Part shown: positions 20,371 through 31,760 of the stretch, piece after piece
Numbering within the stretch: position 1 is the first letter of the stretch
How the letters are laid out: every line of letters starts with the position of its first letter
Source of the DNA: Phytophthora hibernalis
Lineage: Eukaryota > Oomycota > Peronosporomycetes > Peronosporales > Peronosporaceae
Length of the DNA: 64,000 bases
Direction of reading: 5' to 3'
NCBI GenBank assembly: GCA_012656075.1
Contig: JAAKBF010000047.1
Location: 834,239-898,238 of the forward strand
Translations under genes and position numbers: made by a program
Notes under the pieces: model-generated
What the model was told of the DNA's origin: nothing
What the model saw: only the letters and a program-made list of their open reading frames with translations
Databases searched by the model: none

Positions 20371-21311
20371 CAGGGCTGTGGAAATATAGATTGTATATTG
20401 ATTGTAGACCTTCATGCTGGAGCAATCAATAATTGCAATCTGAACAATCTTAGTGCTAGTGATTGCAATCTATTGTCTTATACTACACTTTAGTAAGGCG
20501 TAGTTATAATATATACATCGAAGTATAATAATATTATATTGCATGCTATTTACACTATATAGGCGCTGATGTCGCGCTTCGACAAGTTTGGCAACGGTGC
20601 TGGTGGGTTTGGACAAGCGGGCGGAGCCAGCAATCACCTGGGTTTCGGAGCTGTCCGCAACGGCGTCAAACCGGCACGACCACGAAATGGATTCATGGGT
20701 GGTCCTGGTAGCGTTGCAACTTCGACGGCGGGAATGGGAGGCGTCTCTGGTAATGGCGCTGGCAACGCCGGTCTGGGTAACGGCGAACCGGTGATCCCCG
20801 CACCGACGACACCGGGCAGTGAACCAACATCTCTCAATGATAATGGGACGGCTGGTGGGGATGGAGGAACCCCTGGAGCGGCTGCAAGAGATGGAGAAGG
20901 AACATGAGCCGGCGCTTTTGCTGGCGGAGCAAACGGAATCCTGACGCATTGATAGGTGGCCAATTTCGAGGCTTTGGTGGTGCAGGGGTAAACTCGGGGG
21001 TGGTCGCCTAGACAATGGTGGCGGAGTCTTGCCTTGAAGAAGATGGAAAGACTTGAGGTCCTTGGCCATGGCAAAGGCCGGAAGCTCGATGTCGACACCA
21101 TAGAACTCAGCAGCGATGCGCACCTTGAAGACGCGGTAATTGGCGGAGTTCATGTAGAGCTTATTAACACACAGCAATTAGCTCCCAAGGCTCTTAGAGC
21201 CTGAAAGCACAATATTCTGATTGTGATTGTCGATTGACATCTCTCCACAATCAATTATTGTGGTTGACAATCTCGGCAATATTACAATCACAATCATTTT
21301 CCACAGCCCTG
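20371..21311. mobile_element. hAT-like non-autonomous element with captured host sequence
   Basis: The ends CAGGGCTGTGGAAA (20371) and the inverse ending 21311 are flanked by the same 9-bp direct repeat CATTTTGAG (20362-20370 and 21312-21320). CAGGG termini and clustered GATTG/CAATC subterminal motifs suggest hAT; a 9-bp duplication would also fit a MULE. Inside are a fragment of an eEF1B-gamma-like gene (about 21157-21055, minus) and a Gly/Pro-rich stretch open on both strands (20569-20907 plus; 21101-20634 minus). There is no transposase. Confidence 0.8.
21055..21157 (-). pseudogene. eEF1B-gamma N-terminal fragment (captured)
   Basis: The frame reads KLYMNSANYRVFKVRIAAEF, followed by YGVDIELPAFAMAKDLKS, closely resembling the N-terminal GST-like thioredoxin fold of translation elongation factor 1B gamma (pattern KLY.NPxNYRAFKxLIAAEYxGVDI). 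Homology stops abruptly at about 21055, after which unrelated Pro-rich sequence follows. Only about 35 residues are present, so this is a fragment inside a transposon, not a functional gene. Confidence 0.6.
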
Positions 21312-21339
21312 CATTTTGAGTGAGCGTCCTGCAAATTAT

Positions 21340-21510
21340 TGAAGTCGTAACAAGGTTTCCGTAGGTAAACCTGCGGAAGGATCACTACCACACCTAAAAA
21401 CTTTCCACGTGAACTGTATCAACCCTTTTAGTTGGGGGCTTCTGTTCGGCTGGCTTTTGCTGGCTGGGCGGCGGCTCTACCATGGCGAGCGCCTGGGCCT
21501 TCGGGTCTGA
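21340..21510 (+). rRNA. 18S rRNA 3'-end plus partial ITS1 (dispersed rDNA fragment)
   Basis: From 21340, TGAAGTCGTAACAAGG leads into the universal 18S 3' end (to about 21387), with changes such as GTAAACCTG for GTGAACCTG and GGATCACTA for GGATCATTA. ITS1 follows (CCACACCTAAAAACTTTCC at 21388, then GGCGGCGGCTCTACCATGG), ending at 21510 where the match to Phytophthora ITS1 stops. No 5.8S follows and no 18S body precedes it. It is a non-functional relic in intergenic DNA. The ITS1 type recalls clade 1 Phytophthora from memory. Confidence 0.88.
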
Positions 21511-21695
21511 AAACGTCACAAATACATGCACGGTGGGAACTTTTGTAGCGATTTTGTCACTTACCGGTTATATTAAAAATGTTACTTCTACATATTATTG
21601 AAGTGGCGATTTTCCTCTACGCTGCGCTCCCACGTTTCACACTTTGTGACCGAAGTTGATCATTCGAGAATACTATAATTGGAAAGTTCCAAAGG

Positions 21696-22085
21696 GGGAC
21701 TCAAATCGAAAAACATTTTCAAAGGGGACTCGATAATTAAAAAGCTAGCTTTTACTCAGCTTGAGAAATCGTCGCTGGACGGCACGCGCTCAACGGCGTG
21801 AGATACCTATGTAACGGGATGATGAGCATTATGCGGTGCGGGCGGGTCCTCGCCCGGCCTGTTAGACGAAGTACGCTGAGGCATGCACCTGATGGAGAGG
21901 GCGATAAGCATGACGCTGCTGGTGTCGTGGAATATCCGGTACTATCAACTCTGTCCTACTTCGAAGTAATTAATAACGTACTTCTCGTACATCGTGTGCC
22001 GTCCAGCGACGATTTCTCAAGCTGAGTAAAAGCTAGCTTTTTAATTATCGAGTCCCCTTTGACAATGTTTTTCGATTTGAGTCCC
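21696..22085. repeat. Foldback element with 90-bp arms
   Basis: The left arm 21696-21785 (GGGACTCAAATCGAAAAAC...) and right arm 21996-22085 are reverse complements with one visible mismatch. They flank a 210-bp centre that contains a TACTTCGAAGTA palindrome (21957-21968). The structure is a foldback or MITE with long arms; no clear target duplication was found. Confidence 0.9.
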
Positions 22086-23230
22086 TGCGCGAGTGCCGCG
22101 TCAACAGCGCCACCCCATAATCAACACAATAGAATTGTCTATTAATATTTTTGCATGCACTTGGTCGTCATTTTCCTAACGCCGTCGCCAAAGTTTTGGA
22201 ATTGGGTTGGGACTTGGATTTGGGATACCGTTCATACTGAAGCGATTCCCGCAGCACAGACTTCAGAATCCTAACATCCGTTTTTCGCTCAGAGTCGCTT
22301 TAGTATAGTTTTTAGAGATCTCGGTAGCCTGACTCGTCACGGATATTCCTTCTCTTCCCCTAGTTCAGCATCCTTCTCGAAGTATGCTGGCCTTCAGTCT
22401 ACGATTGAAGTAAAAACGGATAAACTCTAGTCCTTGTCTAACCGTTTGAAACGATCCGCACCACCCTAAAGCTCGTTACTGCAAATATTATGAACAGGGC
22501 GACAACAAATACAGCAATGGCCGTCGTTCAGTCGAGGCAACCAACAGCCGGCCTTGGAGCACCTCATTGGATCTGGGCGTGCTTCTCAGCCAGAGGATTG
22601 TAGAATGAGCAGGAAAAGATTGCAGGGCGGCTGAACAACAACATTTGGTGCACGCATTGGGCTTGAATTCGATCCTATAAATTAATAATATTACAATTTA
22701 TGTTAGTACTAAATTCCTATTTTAAATTACTAAATTTGTGTTATTACTAGTGACAACACCAAATAGTATTAGAATTGTATAGTACTAATTTCGATCCTAC
22801 TACATGTCGGGAGCATATATTTTGGCAAAAGGCTCGATAAAAGTCTATTATATTAAAACTGACAACTCGATTTTATCCTAAGCACGACTTTACTCCGAAG
22901 CGGAACTGCAAGCTTAAAAGGCAGGTGCTAAACGCTAAAACTCGATTTTGAAGCACACCCGTCTTGTTTACAGCCTGGAAACGCAGAAATGCAGTTCTGG
23001 GAGTGCAAAAGCGAGATCGTTGGGTGCATCTCAGCCTTTTGCAATCGAAACTGATTTGCACAAAGTCTATTTTAGAGGTCTAAAATAGACGGCAAAATAA
23101 AATGCAAAAATGCAAAGGACAATACGTGTTATTTTAATAACACGTTTTAATACATGTATTAAAAACAAAACAGAGAAAAAAAGGTTGTTGATCTATTGAG
23201 CGTGTGCCAGTCCACACCAATATGGCTACA
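22086..23230. other. Gene-free region
   Basis: More than 1.1 kb of AT-rich DNA without a supported gene. A few TTAGTACTA-type palindromes occur near 22704 and 22775. It ends at the BMS1 3' flank. Confidence 0.5.
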
Positions 23231-23244
23231 GTAACGCGTTGCGC

Positions 23245-26200
23245 TTAGTTATTCGCTGCCTTCTGGGCGCGGTAGGCAGCATCCTTGCCTTCGGCACGGT
23301 ACTTGGCCTTCTTCTCCGCCTTGTGTACGCTTTCGAACTGTTTCTCCTCGCGCTGCTTGCGTTTCAAGTTATCAGCGTTGCGTTTGCTCTGACGCTCCTT
23401 GCGAGTGGCCTCACGGTCGCGACGCACAGTGTTCACGCGCAGCATGAAGCCATACTTTTTCTTCTCCTCCGGCTCCAGCACCACTGCACGCTTGGTCAAG
23501 TAGCCCTTGCCAGCCTTCTTCTTGTCCTCCTTAGGCTTGCTAGCGAACGGCAAGTTGGCCTGCAGCTTCTTGGGTACCTTCAGCGCCGAGAAATGACGCT
23601 CTTTCCGCACGATGGGCTTGTACAAAGAATCCGGGTTCACGGGCACCGCGAGCTTCTGCTCCTTGCGCAGCTCGTACGTCGTCTTCATGAGCCCCATAGC
23701 ACTCTTCTTCGACGATCCCTTCACGTTGATGAGCAGCGACGTCACAGGGTTGTACAGCTGCTTCGGCTCGACAGGCACCCACGTACGGCAGAAGACCAGG
23801 TCGCTCTTCAGAATCTTGTCCTCGAAGGTAGCACGGAAGTCACCCTTCTCACCGCGCAGCGCCTTCTTGATGCGACCACGCACTCCGCTCACAGTGCGAA
23901 CGCTAGCACCTTCGAACTTAGCAACTTCCAGTTCGGTGTTGAACATACCCTTGATGAAGGCCGTGTTCTTGTGAATTTTGTTCGGGGTACCGATCAGCTT
24001 CAGCTTCTTCACCACGTTGAACTTGTGGTCCAGTTCAAGCACAACACCAGTGCCGCTGACTCGGAAGCCCTCAGCACTGTTTGACAACGTCTGGAATGCC
24101 AGTACACCAGTGTTGGGAGGGCACATGGGGCCGAAAATTGTGGCGTGACAATGCATGTGTTCCGGCGTGTACTTCAGGTACCGATGACGCTCGTTCGTGT
24201 CTTCGATGGAGTACACGGGCAGACTCTGGAATCGCCGCCAGCCGATAGAGAACACCAGGGGGTCGTTGGTCTTAAGAATCTTCCTGTGCCAACGGTGCTT
24301 CTTGAAGCGCATACGCACAAGGCCCAGAGTATCCTCCATGTTAGGCAGGCCACCGACAACAATCGGGTTTTTGGGGTCGTAGTAACGAACGAATTCAGCA
24401 GGCACACCTGAAAACTCGATGCGGACATAGAGACCGTTGCGGAAGCCCTCCAGCTGAAGACGCATGTCCTCACCTTCTTCGCCGAACTCCTCAGCGTTAC
24501 GCTGGGCCTGCTCCTCACGAAGGCGCTTAGCCTCCACCATGACCTCCGTTAATTCTTCATCCTCATCATCCTTGTTCTTCCTCTGGCCGCCGACTTCCAC
24601 GTCGTCGTCATCATCGACCATCTTCTTTGCTGATTTTTGCGCACGAAGGCGCTCGCGGATCTGCTCATCGGTCTCCTCCTGTTCGCCCTCTTCATCTTCA
24701 CTTCCATCGTTACTGCTGCCGTCGCTGTCATTGTCTCCCTTGTGGACTTCCCCTGTCTCCAAATCCTCAAACGAACCATCCATTTCGTCGTCGTTCATCG
24801 GATCAACTTGACCGTCATCAACGTCCTCCTCGTCGTTGTCATCCCCGCTCTTCTTATTAACGCGCTTCCACGATCCAGTCACAAAGCGGTTGCGAATACC
24901 CTCCAATACGTCCGGCATGGTCCAGTCGCTTGCATCATCAGTGCCCAGGTGCAAGCGCGAGCAATCCATGGCGTTGACTGTGTTGTACTTTTCTGATGCT
25001 GACGAGGACTGTCCTGAAGCGTTTAACTTGCGCTTCAACGTAAAAATCGTCTTCGTCATCGCTATCAGTCTTCTGGGAACGCTTGCCACTCTTAGCATCT
25101 TCCTCGTTCTCCAGGTCGCGCTCTGTCATGTGAAGCTTTTGGCGCTCGCCATACACGAGCTCCATTAGGTTCACATCGGCCTGTTCGCGCTCCAAGAAAT
25201 TGGCAGCAGCACGTGACACGAGGTTCTCCTTCCACCGCAGCTGTGACTGCTCTTCAGTGGTTTCCTCCTCCTCGTCGCTATCGTCATCCTCGCTATCATT
25301 GTCGTCGCTGGAATCCGAGGCAGCACCATCCTTGGCAGTCTCAGAAACCTCGCTCTCATCGAATACAGCGCGACGGCGGAGACGACCAGTGCTGTCGCGA
25401 ACGATGGCTTCCTTAGGCTTACCCACGTTCGGCTCTTCGTCCTCGTCCTCATCGTCCTCATCGTCATCATCACTATCATCCGACTCGTCTTCTTCATCAC
25501 TGTCGACTTCGTCCGCACGAATCGCAGCCGTGTTCTTAAACAGCGACAGACTGGCACCCTTCAGCCTCTCATCAAGACCGACATCCATCTTCTGCATGCT
25601 CTGCACCATCTCCACGCCTTCACCGCCGAGACCGATGCGCATGCCGCTTCTACCGCTGGTATCAACGTCATCCGCGTCCTGCTCATCGGGCATGACATCA
25701 CCCGTATCCGGGTTTGTGTAGTTCAGCTGACTCAGATTAATGTACATGGCGTCCTTGTCGTACATAATGTTGCCAACATCCGACATGGGTGCGTACAGCA
25801 GCGTGTCCTTCTGGGTCAAGTGTTTTTTCTTGGCCGTGCCATCCGGGTTCCGCTTGCTCGACGGCACATTGCACGGATCGGGCATTGCCGTCACACTGTC
25901 CATGTAAAAGTCTCCAGCACCTGCAATGTGCATCTTCATGCCCGGTTTCAAGTGCGTTCCACGCAGGTATCCGTACAAAGTCACTCGACGGTCCACCATC
26001 GCGTTCTGCTGAATATCATCGGGCGCCGTGACATCCTCAAAGCGATCCGCGAGCATGTACGGGTGCGAGTTGCGCCACGTCAAAGGCCTAAACTTCATCC
26101 TGGAAATATACAGTGACAAGTTCTGGATCTCTCCTTTCGGATACTTGTTCGCCGAAATGCCGGAAAAGTAAAACAGCTTGGCACCCTGGTAAATCTCCGT

Positions 26201-26830
26201 CCAGAAACGCGCTTTCAGACGTTTCTTGGTCTTGCGCAGACTCTTGTTCTTCTTGAAGCTGTCTAAATGGGTCAAAATGCCCATAACTTTCGGGAAACCG
26301 GAGACCTGCAGGATGTTTAGAAACTCGAACGTTTCCATCTCAAAGCCGAAACTCGCGTCCACCAATAGCAGCACGAGGTCGGCGATTTTGGCCAAATCGA
26401 TCATAGCGTTTAGGTCGTTGGGACACTCGAAGAACGTAATCCGCCGGTCCTTGCCGCTCACTACCGTCACCGGACCTTTCACTTCCACCAGATTGTGGCG
26501 CGTGTACCGCTTCACCAACGACCGGATTACGGTACTCTTGCCGCTGCCAGGCGGGCCCATCACCACTACGGAGATGGGCGGCGGCAGCTCCTCGGCGCGG
26601 TTAAGTTGCGGCACATACTCCTTACGGTGCGCGCGGTCTAAGTTGCGCTGGATGGTCTTGCGCGCGCGACCGGCCTTGGCCACTCCGAAAGCCTTGGGGT
26701 TCTTGCGCTTCTCAGCCAATGACGGCTGCTCCTGCTTCTGCTTCTCGAAAGCCTTGCGCTTCTGCTTGTTGGCCTTGGCGCCCACCTTGGACTTGCGATG
26801 GCCCTTGACGGCCCCAGCGAGTCCGTCCAT
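23245..26830 (-). CDS. BMS1: Ribosome biogenesis GTPase BMS1
   Basis: BMS1 is an essential nucleolar GTPase of the SSU processome that recruits Rcl1 and is needed for early 18S rRNA cleavage. The start MDGLAGAVKGHRKSKVGAKA is at 26830. The GTPase domain shows G1 GPPGSGKST, a G3-region FFECPNDLNAMID and a G4-like LTHLD, then the AARP2CN-type region (RFEDVTAPDDIQ), long acidic Glu/Asp/Ser tracts, and the conserved C-terminal RIBIOP_C domain (GTGVVLELDHKF, then VRGRIKKALRG). The last block ends in a Lys/Arg-rich tail. The two frames 26830-24938 and 25098-23245 join at the A5 run 25042-25046, where one surplus base shifts the frame; for an essential gene this is most likely a consensus error. Total about 1195 residues, normal for the family. 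Confidence 0.96.
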
Positions 26831-27085
26831 CGTGACTCGATAAGAAAATGACACACTGGCAGTGACAGATTCGGTTTTGGTTGGCTGCGATGGGATGGTG
26901 TAGAGCCACGTAGAATTTTGTCGAAAACGTATATTAATGTGGTGGACATGAAGTAAGAGTGATGGTACGTTGAAGTGAAGATGGCTACATTTGGCCTGTG
27001 CTGGTCTAAATGCAGCGGTCAGAACGCTAAGCGTGACGACAAGGGAGACAGAGAGTGCATTGCAGACGAACACTTGGTGGCTGTG

Positions 27086-29349
27086 ATGGGAGCCGCCGCG
27101 TCGTCGGCCAAGTACGGGCCGGACAGCGACAAACTGGTGGTGGACACGCTCAAGAAGTTGCCGTTCATGCAGATGATGGACGACCACTTGCTGCAGGAGC
27201 TGGCCAAGTGCTTCCACGTGACCAAGTACGCCAAAGGTGCGACCATCAAGAACGACGCGGCCTCGCGCTTCTTCGTCGTGGCCGAGGGATCCGTGGACAT
27301 CAGCACGCTGCTGCCCGCACCCAACAGCAAGCAGCTCGTGTCGGAGCTGCTGTGTCAGCGAAAAGCTGGCGACTATATCTCCTATGTTGCACGAGATCAA
27401 TTGGTGCAGCAGATGATGGGCGACGACAGCGACGATGCGCCTAGCAGCGCCAAAGGAGCTCGAAAGAAGCTGGCAGCGCTACTAGAACTCAATCGAACCA
27501 CAGCAGACCCGTTCGTCGGTTGCACGCTGCTGAAACTCAACTTCGACAAATTCACCAAACTCAGGTCCCGGTTGACAGTGCACTCCGCTGGAATGAAGAA
27601 CACGGCTCGGTTCTCTGGAGGAAGGAAGGCGAAAGGCGACATGGGCGCCATGACGGCTCCGGAGAAGCTGCACTTGATGGGATCCATCGTCGAGTCGGAG
27701 GTGGTGAATTACCTGGTGGAGATCCCGTTCTTGGAGAGAGTCGAGATGACGCGTCTCGTGATGCTCGCCAATATGTGCTCGTACCTGTACGTGAGGAGAG
27801 GTGAGTCTGTGTGTGGAAGGTGAAATCGGTGATCGATTCTTTGTCTGCATTAAAGGGAGCTTGCAGGCTACTCTACAAGTCTCACTAAATGCAGCCCAGA
27901 CTACGTTTACCGCTCTGACCCCGGGGATGGAGACACAGCGCAGAACAACTATCACAGCACTTCAGGAAAACACCGCTGGAGCTTTCGGCGACAAGAAAAT
28001 CCAAGCTCTTAAGCGTATGGGCGCTGGATCATACTTTGGAGAGATCTCTCTGGTGTTTAAAATTCCTCGCGTGTGTAGTATCACGGCTCTGGACGATGCG
28101 TTGCTGGTGTACGTCGATCGTACTGCCTTCTGCAACTTCCTCAAGGTCGCCCCCGACGCTGCTGTGGTATTGCTCGAGCATGTGCGCCTCAACTTTCTCG
28201 ATACGCTCATCAAACAAGGATGCGCTTTTCTCAATGCTATCCCTCCCTCAAACTGCAGGAATTGAGCTACATGAGCGAGATTGTAGACTACGAATACGAC
28301 ACGATGATAATGCGGCGTGGTGACCAGCAAACAGCCTTTTACTTGCTTTTACGCGGCGTTGTGGAGATCGACTACGGTAAGACCAACACCATTGCAGAGA
28401 CTGACAATGAAGATGGTACCAGTGAAGAGCGAAGTGATCCTCAGAGTGGGCGAGTGTTGGTACATCCAGGCGGATATTTCGGCCAAGAATCTCTGCTATT
28501 GAATTCAGGATCGTTGATAAATGCCCGGTGTTTGGACCATTGCTTGGCCCTAAAGCTAATGCCGGAGAACTTCCACGAGTTCTTCTCAACTTTACCCGAA
28601 CTGTACGCCGAGTTTTGCATCAAGTGTATGCGTGAAAAAGCGCGCCCAGAGCACATAATGCAGCACTACGACGGTCACAAAATATGGGCTGCAGACTGCC
28701 TCACTCGACATCGGCATCACGAAATCGCTCTCTTTGAGTATATTGAAGACTTCAAGTGGGAAGCTGACATTTCAGAGGATCGTATCCACGAGCGAGCATT
28801 AGTTATTTATCTCAAGTTTTTGGCGGATACAGCGACAACTCCAGTGAATATTTCAACCACTGTTCTTGCTGCAGTGGAAGACGAATTATCATCAGATGGC
28901 GTGGGGCGCGATGTGTTTGCTGCAGTCCGAGAGGAGATTCTGAATGGAATGGACGACGAAGCCTTTTCGCCTTCAAGACCTCGAACCTTTTCCAGGAGTT
29001 TTTGGCTGTATTACATTGCCCTCAAGCAGTGTTTGAATCACTCACCCCAGAGATCGAAGAGTTGCTGAGTATGCGCTCGCCTCCTTCTCTGGCCGTGAGG
29101 AGGTTTACAGCGCAACACGCCGCTAACAACGTTAAAAACAACGTTCCCGTCCCCAAACGAGCATTTGGGTCCGGGCAATCGAGTTTTGGAGGCGACCGGT
29201 TTCGACGAAATTCTGCCACAGTATTTGCTGTAGCGAATTCGATGGGCACATCAGATGATATGTTTGCACCGCTCGGTGCTTACTCTCGACGAAAAACGAA
29301 AGCAGGAGGAGGCGCTTCTAGGAAATTGTCGACATCTTTTGTGTTCTGA
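27086..29349 (+). CDS. Triple cyclic-nucleotide-binding protein with C-terminal RGS domain
   Basis: The start chosen at 27086 gives MGAAASSAKYGP, a good N-myristoylation signal. Three CNB modules follow: about 27150-27380 (FHVTKYAKGATI...FFVVAEGSVDI); 27730-28140 (LERVEMTRLV..., GDRFFVCIKGSL, GSYFGEISLVF); and 28250-28590 (YMSEIVDYEYD..., FYLLLRGVVEIDYG, GGYFGQESLLL). From about 28700 to 29040 the sequence fits an RGS domain: FEYIEDFKWE, ERALVIYLKFLAD, VNISTTVL, DVFAAVREEILNGMDDEAF, and in the next frame FKTSNLFQEFLAVL. RGS domains accelerate GTP hydrolysis by G-alpha, so this would link cAMP/cGMP to G-protein signalling at a membrane. Frame changes at about 27805, 28245 and 28965 look like indel errors. 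It is divergent from BMS1 with a 255-bp shared upstream region. Confidence 0.8.
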
Positions 29350-29598
29350 ATAACCAGGTTGTCAATAACATTTTGCTCGGTTACTACACACTTGGCGAGT
29401 ACATTCAGCTCGAAATATGATAGCCTGGGCTGCCATCTACGTCGATGTAACACTCGATCAAGCCTAACGTTATCAGTGCATTTGCGCATTACATTAATTT
29501 CAAAAGATGAGGAAATGGCTTCAGCATTTCTTCATGTAGCCATTCGTACTTAGCACAGTGCAATGCGCTCCAATCACCACTTGTCAAAAAGCTGTCAA

Positions 29599-31487
29599 GA
29601 ATGGACGCATCCAAGATGGAGGTGTTGACGCGGCCCGCGGACGCCCCTCGAGGCCCCCGCGCGTCATCGCCAACTCGTCCATGACCATGAGTTTCTCTCT
29701 GCCAGCCTCGTTCCTCCAGGCGCGTGGGGCGCCGTCTGTAGCCCCACAATCGAGGCCTCAAAAGTGTCAAAAGTGTTGAAAATGTCAACAATGTGGACGA
29801 TGAATCCTGGGAAGAGCGCGATTGGGAGGCGGAAGGCCCGCCAGAAAGTGTCAAAAGGAAGAATCGCCGTTGGACGCTGACGACTGGGAGCAGGAGACGC
29901 CTGAGCTGCCCGACGACTTCCCCAGACTCATCGTCAACCTCACGCGCGTACAGCGTCACCACTTCCCGTCCTCGGAGGAGGAGAATTTCGACATGATGGA
30001 GGTCTTCCACCGTGTCAAAAGTACAATCCACGAGCACTACTCCCAGCTGGCAGAAGTCCTGTTTGAACAGAGTAAGTTGGTGGAACTACTGTATTTGTAG
30101 CTGCTTTTGAGATTATTGACAATTGCTTTTCATTGTTGACAACGTTGGCAGAGTCGTGTTTCCACTGCACGTACGGGTCTTCGCGGGCCATGATGGACGG
30201 GCTGCATGCAGCGTATCCGGAGGACTTTTTCGCCATGGTGGACTACCCGACGATGATTGATGACGTGCCTCTGCATGAGTATCTGCACACACTGTCGTAT
30301 CCGTCCAAGTGGAAGAGTGTCGACTATTTGAAGGACTGCTTGCGACGATGCTCTCGAGATATTAAGTGGAAGAAGGACATTATTACGGAGTTGGAGGTGC
30401 TGGCGGAACAGGAATTTGCACAGTTTGAAGGGCAGCAGCAACGACTTAGTGACGAGATTGATGAGGTGCGTGCTTTTGCTGTTCGACGGCTAAAAGAGTG
30501 GAGTTTTTGCTGATGCTTCGAATGTTTTTTTCTTTCTGTGTGACCAGCTTACTCGTCTGCGCGACTCTTTCCGTGACAGGCTGGAGAAGATGGCGAGTAA
30601 AGACGGCAAGGCGAATGGACAGTATCTGATGCTGCGCAAACTGGAGGATATCGAGAACCGGTTAGTGACGCTTTTGGATGATTATCTTAAAGAACCGGAG
30701 CTGGAGGAGGAGGAATGCTACAGTGCGTTTGGCAACCCGGGCGGGGGCAGGCGTGAGCACGGGTATGAATGTACTGGACATGGTAATTGCCATGATCTTT
30801 GGTCGGTTGCCGCGCGATTTTAGTCAGCAGTTCACGACGGAGGAACATTTCCAGATGCTATTCGATCACCATATTCATATTTTGCGTCTGTGGAAGAAGG
30901 ACTTTGGGCGACTGCCCCTAAGACACAGTGACAGCACCGAAAGCCAGTGGTTCAGATGCAGGTAGTGTTCATGAGTCATCCGGGGAAGATCATGGTGTTT
31001 CAGACGTTTCTGACGAAGACGACATAGAGGAACAAGATGGAGCCTTTTCCTCGTATTGTCGGGTGAATGATGCCGACGTTGGAGGTTTAGACGAAGCGAC
31101 GTACATTGGGTTAGACGACGACTGGGAGAGCATCAATATCGACGAGAGCGAACGTGGCTACGAGCAGCGAAATGACAGAGAAGTCCGTCATGACAATGAT
31201 TCAGACGGGTATGGTGCCGATTTCGACAGTGCCGAAAGCGAGGACGAGGACGAAGGGTTGCAGTTCAAGCCCCGGTGCAGAAGGAGGAAGAATCAAAGTC
31301 TGCTGCACCTGCCCGACCACGCCGGAGACGCACCAAGCACACACGGCGCTCGAAGAGGTTGCAAAAGTCAATGGTGGAAAGGCATGAGAGCGACAACGAA
31401 CGAGATGCTGCACCGTTCCGGCCGTTTGCCTGCACTGGTGCTGTTGGTCTGCTCCGCCTTGCAAAGGAAAACGAAATGTTTTGAATA
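29599..31487 (+). CDS. Coiled-coil protein of unknown function, with introns
   Basis: Coding blocks: an acidic N-terminus (about 29780-29900 in two frames, VDDESWEERDWEAEGPP and DADDWEQETPELPDD), FPRLIVNLTRVQRHHFP to YSQLAEVLFEQ, then an intron (GTAAGT near 30071 to GGCAG near 30152). The next exon (CFHCTYGSSRAMMDG to QQRLSDEIDE) ends at a GTGCGT donor near 30465, with the acceptor at about 30547 (TGTGACCAG). The third region (LTRLRDSFRDRLEKMASKDGK..., LEDIENRLVTLLDDYLK) is helical and coiled-coil-like. The C-terminus is acidic, then Lys/Arg-rich (RPRRRRTKHTRRSKRLQK) and ends LAKENEMF at 31487. Frame changes near 29865, 30750, 30960 and 31275 look like indel errors. No family is recognised; the start is uncertain. 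Confidence 0.6.
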
Positions 31488-31760
31488 ATCTAGAGCAATG
31501 GAAGGAGATGTAGACTTGTACACTTGAATTATGTTCACTTGGGAGCTGTTCTTTTGCATCAACTAATTGGCAGAACCCCCGAGTCGTGGAGAGTCTGCAA
31601 CGTGCAATGCAGACTTTTCATCATCAATTGCCTTTCTTGCGTCTATGTCCGCTTGACATCTGACTTCTAATCCGTGGGTCGGCTCTCAATAGTTTTGGGT
31701 TGACCAGGCGTACCCAAGTCGTAAGCCTGGACTCCGTTCTTCACTTCCCAATTTGCCACC

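Noticed and set aside
20569..20907. Gly-rich 112-codon plus frame as a gene
   Set aside because: It lies inside a small non-autonomous element, and the opposite strand is equally open; low-complexity composition explains both.
21340..21510. A functional rDNA repeat in the window
   Set aside because: Only 171 bp are present, substitutions hit the universal 18S end, and neither the 18S body nor 5.8S flanks it.
23239..25721. Plus-strand frames of up to 281 codons, including Ser-rich ones at 24464 and 25200
   Set aside because: Shadows of the acidic Glu/Asp codon tracts of BMS1 on the other strand.
27795..27830. GT-AG intron at the first frame change of the CNB-RGS gene (AGGTGAGT)
   Set aside because: The next frame is coding-like only 10-15 bases later, leaving no room for an intron; an indel is simpler.
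29489..30037. 182-codon minus frame
   Set aside because: Mostly antisense to the spliced coiled-coil gene on the plus strand; no domain.
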